NCBI GenBank assembly: GCA_965226755.1
Contig: CBDDDT010000003.1
Coordinates: forward strand, 2,666,001-2,730,000
Direction: 5' to 3'
Origin: Bog-113 sp965226755
GTDB lineage: Bacteria > Acidobacteriota > Terriglobia > Bryobacterales > Bryobacteraceae
Length of the DNA stretch: 64,000 bases
Made by a program: the position numbers and the translations under genes. The notes under the pieces were generated by a model. It did not search any database and was not told the origin of the DNA. It was given only the letters and a program-made list of their open reading frames with translations. Of the stretch, positions 58,438 to 64,000 are shown one piece after another. Position 1 is the first letter of the stretch. Each line of letters begins with the position of its first letter.

Positions 58438-60081
58438 TTATCGATGCCGGCCGGAGGCAGGCGAGCCGCCCACTTCGCATGTCCAGCCGGGGACGCGGGA
58501 GACTTTCGCCGGTTCCGCCAGCAGGAAGACACGATCGGCAGTTCCCGGCCGTACCGTGTGAGCGGTCTGCTCCGCAGCGAACTCGCGCGGGACGAAGAAA
58601 TCGAGCTCAGGATGTTCGCGAATGGCGGTCCTCGCGGCCGCGGCGTCAGGGAAGAGGATCTCGGTTCCGCGGGGGTCCAGCCGATCGTCGAGACCCATTG
58701 CCGACAATCGGGCGCGAAAGATGGGCCACCACTCGGGTTGGCGGGCGAACTGGTCCGCCGTCACAATCACGCCGAGGTAGCGCCAGTCGATGGGAAGCCG
58801 CGCGGGCGCCATGCCGGGATCGATGATGCCGTATTGCACGCGCGGGAGCGGGAGCAGCCCGGAGTAGAATTCATCGTCGGGCTGAAGGATGAACAGCGTG
58901 TTCCCGCGTCTCTCTTCGCAATATCGCTCCAGAGCGGGCGCGGAAGGGACATTCGTTCCGCTCCATTGGATCGCGTGACCGGCGCCGAGGAACCAGCCGC
59001 CTGATAGCGCGGCGCATACGAGCGCGGCAGGGGCCCAGATGCGTGAGCCGTCGGGGATTGCGAAGCCGGCGCTCAGCGCCAGTCCCGTGACCACCGGGAG
59101 GAGGTAGGAAGCCGCATGATAGCGAAACAGGAGCAGCGCTAAACAGCTCCATCCAAGCCAGAGCATCACGAGCGAATTGGCGCGTCTGGAAAAGAGCGCC
59201 AGGGCCAGAGCGGCCAGCCCGAAACCGGCCGTCACCGGGTCGCCTCGAAACAGGCGGCCGGAATAAAAGAACAGGTTTGGATCGTGGGTCGAGAGCGGAG
59301 TCGCGCCGGTGCTGTTGCCGACGAGTTCGGTCAGGATGTGCTCATTCCAGAACCAGCGGCTATGCGCGAGCAATGCGTAGAGGAACCACGGCGCGGCCAC
59401 CAACAGCGCGGCGGCGGAAGCCTGGGCGATCCGCCGCGGCTTGGGCGGTCTGAACAGAGCGGAGTGGGAGAGGATGGCCGCGGCCGGGATGAGACCGGCG
59501 GCGCTCTTGGTCAGGATCGCGGCCCCGATCAGAATGCCGCACAGCCAGGCGGATCGCCGCCGATCGAGAGCTGGATCCCGCGCAACCACATAGATCGCCG
59601 CCAGACTGAGGAACGCGAGCGGCGCGTCCATCATATTCAAGCTGCCCAGCATGATCCAGTAAGGGTCGGACAGGATCAGGATCGCGGACAATGACGCCGC
59701 CCAGATCCCGCGCTCGCGCCCCACCCAGGACCAGGCGATGGTGCAGACGCCGGCCGCGGCGAGAACGGATGGAAGCCGAAGGAAGCAGGGCGTGCCGCCG
59801 CCCAGCTGCACGCTCATCGCGGATAACCAGAAGAGGAACGGGGGTTTGAAGAAGGCCAGCCTGCCGAGGAACGTCGGAGTGAGCCAGTGATGGCCTTGCA
59901 GCATTTCCATGACGACCCGGCTATAGACCGCTTCGTCCTGAGGGCCGAAGTGTCCAACCGGGTCCATGTATCCGCTGCTGATCCACGCGCGCGATGCGCG
60001 GAGGCTGAACCAGCACGCGGCGGCGAGGAAGATGAAGATGTTGGTGAATGTGGCGCGGCGGGCGGAGAGCGACGGGTTCAC
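58438..60081 (-). CDS. GT39-like integral membrane glycosyltransferase
   Basis: A 547-residue membrane protein of the ArnT/PMT type with about ten hydrophobic helices. The family signature G-P-Q-D-E-A-V-Y lies in the first periplasmic loop, and R-L-A-F-F-K-P-P-F-L-F-W follows. The enzymes transfer sugars from polyprenyl phosphate to lipid or protein on the outer face of the membrane. A GTG at 60081 is the best start, since the ORF upstream runs into tRNA-Leu. The substrate is unknown. It is followed by msrB after 11 bases. Confidence 0.8.
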   Translation of the reverse strand: MNPSLSARRATFTNIFIFLAAACWFSLRASRAWISSGYMDPVGHFGPQDEAVYSRVVMEMLQGHHWLTPTFLGRLAFFKPPFLFWLSAMSVQLGGGTPCFLRLPSVLAAAGVCTIAWSWVGRERGIWAASLSAILILSDPYWIMLGSLNMMDAPLAFLSLAAIYVVARDPALDRRRSAWLCGILIGAAILTKSAAGLIPAAAILSHSALFRPPKPRRIAQASAAALLVAAPWFLYALLAHSRWFWNEHILTELVGNSTGATPLSTHDPNLFFYSGRLFRGDPVTAGFGLAALALALFSRRANSLVMLWLGWSCLALLLFRYHAASYLLPVVTGLALSAGFAIPDGSRIWAPAALVCAALSGGWFLGAGHAIQWSGTNVPSAPALERYCEERRGNTLFILQPDDEFYSGLLPLPRVQYGIIDPGMAPARLPIDWRYLGVIVTADQFARQPEWWPIFRARLSAMGLDDRLDPRGTEILFPDAAAARTAIREHPELDFFVPREFAAEQTAHTVRPGTADRVFLLAEPAKVSRVPGWTCEVGGSPASGRHR

Positions 60082-60102
60082 GTTCGCGGTGGGGTGGGAG
60101 AG

Positions 60103-60188
60103 TGCCCGGGGTGGGAATCGAACCCACACTCGCCTTGCGGCGAAAAGGATTTTAAGTCCTTTGTGTCTACCAATTTCACCACCCGGGC
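60103..60188 (-). tRNA. tRNA-Leu(TAA)
   Basis: An 86-base cloverleaf with acceptor stem GCCCGGG/CCCGGGC, a long variable arm (TTCGCCGCAAGGCGAG), anticodon stem AAGGA/TCCTT with loop CTTAAAA giving anticodon TAA, and T-loop TTCGATT. No CCA is encoded. Confidence 0.95.
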
Positions 60189-60867
60189 GCATTGGAAAAT
60201 GAACAGCTTACGAAGCCGGAGATGGATGAACGTAGGGTTGAGGAACCGTGTCTGTAGAATGCCCCATCGCCTGATTATAGTGAAGGCATCCGGTCGTGCA
60301 GGCGGCGGAAGGCCCGCAGCTATGGCAGCCCGATCGCTTGCATGCGGGAATCCTTCGAGAAGGAAATGCGCGGGGCAGATGCAACGCTCGACGAATCGAA
60401 ACAGCGCATCTTCGCTTCTCTCGAACGATATTCGAAACAACTTCGGCGGGGAGCACGGGACAACAGGATTGTGTTCGCCCACGTGGATGCGCTGGCAAAG
60501 TGATCCTGAGCACGCGCCGGATAACGACGAGGATGCGAGGAGGGCTGAAGTAGCGAAGAAAAAACTGGGGCGCTCGCGATTCAATAAGAGCTTTGGAGCG
60601 AATAGTGCGGGCGATTCTCACACGGCGCTCTCGGATTGATAGGTCGCGCCGCCGGCAATGAATGAGGAGGACACATCGAGAAGGGCAAATCCCCGGGGGA
60701 AAACCTCGACTCCAACATGTCATATCGATGCGAGACTCCATCTCTCCTTGTTTCGATAGACTAATCATTCATGTTGGAAACAATCCCACCACACGACCAC
60801 CACGGTCAGCGGGGATGCGGGCGTCGAGGCGTAGTGATTCCGCCAAGCAGCGAGGAGTGGAGGGGCA
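60189..60867. other. Intergenic region, mostly without credible genes
   Basis: These 679 bases hold no well-supported gene except the 53-codon frame annotated separately. Other open frames in the region have low-complexity, arginine/serine-rich products typical of non-coding high-GC DNA. The right end has ribosome-binding-like AGGAGTGGAGGGG just before 60868. The lack of genes here separates the tRNA-Leu/GT39 unit from the accessory tail. Confidence 0.5.
60342..60503 (+). CDS. Possible 53-residue small protein, or fragment
   Basis: A short frame from ATG 60342 to the stop at 60503. The product begins M-R-E-S-F-E-K-E-M-R and continues with a charged helical segment (A-T-L-D-E-S-K-Q-R-I-F-A-S-L-E-R). 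It lacks the arginine/proline bias of the chance frames around it. It could be a small protein or the remnant of a longer gene. No ribosome-binding site or homologue is evident from the sequence. Confidence 0.3.
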   Translation: MRESFEKEMRGADATLDESKQRIFASLERYSKQLRRGARDNRIVFAHVDALAK

Positions 60868-62433
60868 ATGGCGTGGCGGTTTAGGCGGTCCATGCGGCTA
60901 CCTGGCGGTTTTCGGCTCAATGTATCGAAGAATGGGCTTGGTTATTCGTGGGGCTTCCGGGGCTTTCGGATTGGCCGTGATAATCGAGGCCGAGTCGTCA
61001 GGACGCTTTCGGTTCCGGGAACGGGACTTTACAACCGGCAATACTTAAGCAAGGCCGTGAGCCAAGGCGTGACACAAGGGAAGAGTTCTGGGATGGGTTG
61101 CGGCGGGTGTGTGGGGACAATCTTTCTATTCCTGCTAATCCTTGGGGCTCTGGCACAACTGATCGAGAGCGGCAACATCACGGGGTTGATTCTCGTTCTT
61201 CTCGTTGTAATGGTTGGTTACGTGATACGAAAATTCAGGTTCCCCGCAACAGCCGCACCGACCGAGGTTACGCCTCGGGATTATGAGTGGCTTGGTCACG
61301 AAGTAAAGGTCAGGTTCCTGGAGCTTGAGATGCCGATAAAAAACCAACTGCGTAAGTCTCGTGGCGCGACTGGGTATGAAATCCTTTTCGAGATGTCGAT
61401 CACGGACCTCATTTGCCGTTTCGCGAGCCTGGCTGGAGGAATCACTGCCCCGGAGGCCAAGGTGTTCTTAGACATCTTCAAGGTGCTTCATCCAAAGAGA
61501 TATGCGAGCTTGTCAGCAGAAGACGCCGTGACCTTGCTTCAAGGACATCGCCAAAGGAGCCCGGAATCTGTTGCGGTACCCTTCTCAGACTCGCTCATCT
61601 TCAGACTTTCTCAGCGGGCGGGTGAACCGTTCGCAAACGATTTGAAGGCATTGATGTCCAAGATCGCACTACAGGTCGCTCTCGCTGACGGACCTCTGTC
61701 ACAGAGTGAACAGGCCGAACTTGACGCACTTCGGGATCCATCCAGGCCCACGGGGCGATCCAACGAGGCGGCAGAAGCCGTCCAGGAACCGAACGCGGAA
61801 GAGGCGTCGGAACCTCTGGCAGCGGCCAATGAAAGCGATGCTGAGGCGGTCGTTCCAACGGCCCGGCGTCAGATCATAGATCCTCAATTTACCTGTGCAA
61901 CGGGCGTCGTCACCATCGACATCTTAAAGGAGGGGATTAAGAAATTGGTCGAAACCTCGGAGCCCCTACTCAAAGAGGAATATCGGAGGGTGCGGAAATC
62001 CAGCATTGCTCGGGAACTTCTGGAGCAGGACATACGAGCCATCATCATTCGGGCCGGCTTCACGGGCGGTTCTATATCGGACTATGCTGCTCATCTATAC
62101 CTGGAAATATTCAGATGCCTGCATCCTCGAACCTATGCGGGATGGACCCTCGACACATCGCGCAGTGTGGTTACAAAGATTTTGGAGGGTGGGAGGGACA
62201 CGTACCTCGGGGCTCTGAAGAAGCCACATACGATTGAGGTCTTGGAGCGAATCGATTCCGCACATGGAACAGGCGCCACAAAGTCGGCTCGAGATATCTT
62301 CCTAATTCTCGCCATCTTTGCTGCTTCCTCTGAAGGAAGGTTGTCCAGCGAAAAAGAAGCAGAGATCATCCAGATGACGACTGTATTTGAAATGATCGGG
62401 CAAGGTCACGCGAGTTTAGCTGACGGGCAGTAG
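60868..62433 (+). CDS. DUF4236-TM-tandem TerB-like domain protein
   Basis: A 521-residue protein in three parts. Residues 1-60 match a DUF4236 domain (M-A-W-R-F-R-R-S, R-L-N-V-S-K-N-G-L-G-Y-S-W-G and S-V-P-G-T-G-L-Y). Two hydrophobic helices follow at about 82-99 and 105-119. Two related soluble blocks then span about 141-290 and 355-508. Both have a core like A-K-V-F-L-D-I-F-K-V-L-H-P / A-H-L-Y-L-E-I-F-R-C-L-H-P, followed by A-D-G-P-L-S-Q-S-E or S-E-G-R-L-S-S-E-K, which are TerB-type helices. TerB proteins are linked to tellurite resistance and phage defence. A ribosome-binding-like AGGAG precedes the start. It converges with a nuclease gene. Confidence 0.65.
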   Translation: MAWRFRRSMRLPGGFRLNVSKNGLGYSWGFRGFRIGRDNRGRVVRTLSVPGTGLYNRQYLSKAVSQGVTQGKSSGMGCGGCVGTIFLFLLILGALAQLIESGNITGLILVLLVVMVGYVIRKFRFPATAAPTEVTPRDYEWLGHEVKVRFLELEMPIKNQLRKSRGATGYEILFEMSITDLICRFASLAGGITAPEAKVFLDIFKVLHPKRYASLSAEDAVTLLQGHRQRSPESVAVPFSDSLIFRLSQRAGEPFANDLKALMSKIALQVALADGPLSQSEQAELDALRDPSRPTGRSNEAAEAVQEPNAEEASEPLAAANESDAEAVVPTARRQIIDPQFTCATGVVTIDILKEGIKKLVETSEPLLKEEYRRVRKSSIARELLEQDIRAIIIRAGFTGGSISDYAAHLYLEIFRCLHPRTYAGWTLDTSRSVVTKILEGGRDTYLGALKKPHTIEVLERIDSAHGTGATKSARDIFLILAIFAASSEGRLSSEKEAEIIQMTTVFEMIGQGHASLADGQ

Positions 62434-62480
62434 CCCAAACGACTGGGGTTCTTTGCAAACGTCACGTCTGAGGGAAGGCG

Positions 62481-63575
62481 TTACGCTGGCGGTTCTTCCA
62501 CAAGATCGAAGCTGACTCTGTAAGTGTAGAATGTAACGCCCTGGCTCACTAACATCGCATATTTAATCCAGTCGTGAGGCAAGCTTGTTATGATGATGCC
62601 GCGGACGTTTTCGCCTGACGAGGCCTTGTGCTTTTTGACCCAACCCATGTATCGAAGTAATTGACCCACCACGGCGTCCGAGCTCTTCCCCTTTTTCAGT
62701 TCGATCACAACCCAGTCATGGTTAGCCTTGTCACGAGCGAGAATGTCGATTATGCCGACGGAAGTCGGGTACTGCGTGGCGCTCTCTTCATCCTCGTCGT
62801 GCAGCTGAAGTGTCTTTCCGAGCGCTGTCTTATCCCAATTCGAAACCATGAACTCTTCGAGATACTTTTCCATCGGAAACAGAAACGACTCACCGATGGC
62901 CGTTTTTGTTGCGTTGTCGCCGATATCGGATTCAGAATTGACCGGGACCTGCGCGTGGGCGGATGAACCCGGGCCGTGAACCATGAGGGAGAACATCACA
63001 TCGACAAGCGAGAGCGTCTGGCCGATCTCGTCGGCAATCTGACGGCAAGCCACGTTGATCGCCACGTAGCGGTTCCCGAAGGTCTCGGTTGCCTTCGCTT
63101 TATTCCGGTCAAGTTGGTTCAGACCTTCCTCGCTTATGCGGTTGTAGACCGCGTATTTCTCCGGGTGTACGCACATGAGGATTGGTGTGAGAACGGCCCG
63201 TCCAAGCCCACGAATGTAAAGACGCCCGCCTTTGTCCGTAATCTCGTCTAACCGGACTTGAATGGGCCGAGTTTCGTCCAGCAAAACCTTCAAGGCGGTC
63301 TTCAGACGCTGCATGTCCGCGTAAATGTTCGCGTGCCTGTGGATCCCAGACCAATGTCTATTGTTTTTGACCAGAAGGAAAGCCCTGAACTGTTCGTCTG
63401 TGAGATTGTCGATGTTCTCGGGGCTGAATAGCTTACCGTAACGTTCGACGGCGGCTTTCTGTTCAGCAAACTCGTGAGGATTTTTCGAGATCCAGTTGGA
63501 GAGGAGATGGGACGATTCGTCGAGGGTCATGCTTCCGGCAGCGCTCCGATCTCCCAAGTTTATTCCACGGCTCAT
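62481..63575 (-). CDS. PDDEXK nuclease with DUF91 (NucS-like) C-terminal domain
   Basis: A 364-residue protein. Its N-terminal half contains F-L-L-V-K-N-N-R-H-W-S-G-I-H and R-G-L-G-R-A-V-L-T, a pattern I associate with restriction proteins related to McrB. The C-terminal half is a DUF91/NucS-type nuclease. G-I-I-D-I-L-A (D277) then V-V-I-E-L-K-K-G (E292, K294) gives the D-x14-E-x-K active site, and Q-L-L-R-Y-M-G-W follows as the usual Q-x3-Y motif. DNA cleavage is likely, the target unknown. Start is the ATG at 63575; a TTG precedes it by one codon. It is convergent with the DUF4236-TerB gene. Confidence 0.82.
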   Translation of the reverse strand: MSRGINLGDRSAAGSMTLDESSHLLSNWISKNPHEFAEQKAAVERYGKLFSPENIDNLTDEQFRAFLLVKNNRHWSGIHRHANIYADMQRLKTALKVLLDETRPIQVRLDEITDKGGRLYIRGLGRAVLTPILMCVHPEKYAVYNRISEEGLNQLDRNKAKATETFGNRYVAINVACRQIADEIGQTLSLVDVMFSLMVHGPGSSAHAQVPVNSESDIGDNATKTAIGESFLFPMEKYLEEFMVSNWDKTALGKTLQLHDEDEESATQYPTSVGIIDILARDKANHDWVVIELKKGKSSDAVVGQLLRYMGWVKKHKASSGENVRGIIITSLPHDWIKYAMLVSQGVTFYTYRVSFDLVEEPPA

Positions 63576-63595
63576 CAAACCGTTAAACTGAACGC

Positions 63596-63856
63596 ATGGG
63601 GATGACGTTCGAGGCCGTTTACGAGCACGGGGTGCTCAGGCCGCTCGAAAGCCTCAGGCTTACCGACCAGCAGCACGTCCTCGTGACCATTTCGGGCGAT
63701 CCCGCGACCGCTGACAAGGTTGCGGGTTATTTCGAACCCGAGGAATGGCAGGCCGCCAAACATGACGACATCAGCCTCCAGGAGGTTCGGCGAGCGCTTT
63801 CGTCAATTTCGGGATCGCTCGCGAATGCAGTGATCGCGTCGCGGGAAGAACGCTGA
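63596..63856 (+). CDS. DUF104 family antitoxin-like protein
   Basis: An 86-residue protein with the family opening F-E-A-V-Y-E-H-G-V-L-R-P-L-E, then H-V-L-V-T-I. DUF104 proteins are often encoded upstream of VapC-type PIN toxins and are thought to act as antitoxins. The region right after its stop shows no complete PIN gene, only a short frame V-L/I-G-T-H-D, so the toxin is absent or decayed. It is divergent from the nuclease gene, with 20 bases between starts. Confidence 0.8.
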   Translation: MGMTFEAVYEHGVLRPLESLRLTDQQHVLVTISGDPATADKVAGYFEPEEWQAAKHDDISLQEVRRALSSISGSLANAVIASREER

Positions 63857-63901
63857 AGTTGATCGGCACTCACGATGCGCCTGATCGGTGGCGCAAAGGA
63901 C

Positions 63902-64000
63902 TTAGAAGGTGAATTGCGTTGTAGTCTCTTCAGAAAACTGCGTGATCTTCACGACCCGTCCATCGGGAAACACCGCGCGGATCTCCAAATCCGCGCCGAC
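63902..64000 (-). CDS. C-terminal fragment of an unidentified gene
   Basis: A partial frame of 32 residues running past the end of the window and ending at the stop at 63902. It reads I-R-A-V-F-P-D-G-R-V-V-K-I-T-Q-F near its end. The pattern of a strand followed by F-P-D-G-R is common in many secreted proteins and is not diagnostic. No function is proposed. Confidence 0.4.
   Translation of the reverse strand, partial: VGADLEIRAVFPDGRVVKITQFSEETTTQFTF

Noticed and set aside
60078..60584. 168-codon minus-strand frame overlapping tRNA-Leu
   Set aside because: It includes the whole tRNA gene and has no family signature; chance frame.
1..64000. CRISPR arrays, complete insertion sequences, prophage and rRNA genes
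   Set aside because: I looked for regularly spaced repeats, transposase-like proteins, phage structural genes and rRNA-like stretches and found none.

Overview
The window looks like one chromosomal segment of a GC-rich soil bacterium, most likely an Acidobacteriota member of the Solibacter/Bryobacter type. This is an inference from gene content: a MacB/FtsX permease of the duplicated orphan (ADOP) kind next to a PadR repressor, a di-heme cytochrome related to the photosynthetic reaction-centre subunit, a PEP-CTERM protein, a Tat-exported sugar-isomerase-like protein, and many S9/M23-type exported hydrolases. There is no rRNA, CRISPR array, complete insertion sequence or prophage. Two tRNA genes are present, tRNA-Thr(CGT) and tRNA-Leu(TAA).

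Layout. 0-5.9 kb: the end of an anmK-like gene, a DUF3052 gene, then leuABCD read leftwards and a divergent LysR regulator. 6-8.8 kb: di-heme cytochrome, membrane protein, Tat-exported isomerase-like protein, small secreted protein. 8.9-12.9 kb: archaeal/eukaryotic-type proS, a secreted small protein, an MFS transporter overlapping a CBM9-like gene. 12.9-16.5 kb: a leftward operon XRE regulator - NfeD - flotillin - PspA - monooxygenase-like, a membrane-integrity module with its own operator-like promoter. 16.5-20.1 kb: YjbR, GH29 fucosidase, secreted protein. 20.2-24 kb: a three-subunit molybdenum hydroxylase (paoABC type). 24.1-27.1 kb: PadR plus ADOP permease. 27.2-30.6 kb: M23 and S9 peptidases, divergent from hisS-aspS-mdh-ferredoxin (30.6-34.9 kb). 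35.2-37.8 kb: ABC exporter operon. 37.9-43.7 kb: amidohydrolase, a conserved hypothetical, a patatin-like membrane protein and a 741-residue protein I cannot assign. 43.7-47.2 kb: polytopic membrane protein and a glycosyltransferase-methyltransferase fusion. 47.3-49.1 kb: xdhC-like and mocA-like genes, plausible maturation factors for the 20-24 kb molybdoenzyme. 49.1-54.8 kb: PEP-CTERM protein, then methyltransferase-hutU-hutI-hutF. 54.8-57.4 kb: an eroded phd/vapC toxin-antitoxin pair and a frameshifted DUF262/DUF1524 (GmrSD-like) gene next to tRNA-Thr. 57.5-60.2 kb: small secreted protein, msrB, GT39-like glycosyltransferase, tRNA-Leu. 60.2-64 kb: accessory tail with a DUF4236/TerB-like membrane protein, a DUF91-type nuclease and a DUF104 antitoxin.

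Two observations cut across the gene list. First, base composition changes sign near 27.1 kb: the + strand is C-rich to the left and G-rich to the right whichever strand the genes are on, which is an origin-like or inversion-boundary signature. Second, the stretch from 54.8 kb onward is enriched in defence-like and decayed genes, with single-base frameshifts in three neighbouring genes. The best candidates for an undescribed system are the DUF4236-TM-(TerB-like)2 protein with its convergent nuclease (60.9-63.6 kb) and the patatin/741-residue protein pair (39.5-43.7 kb).
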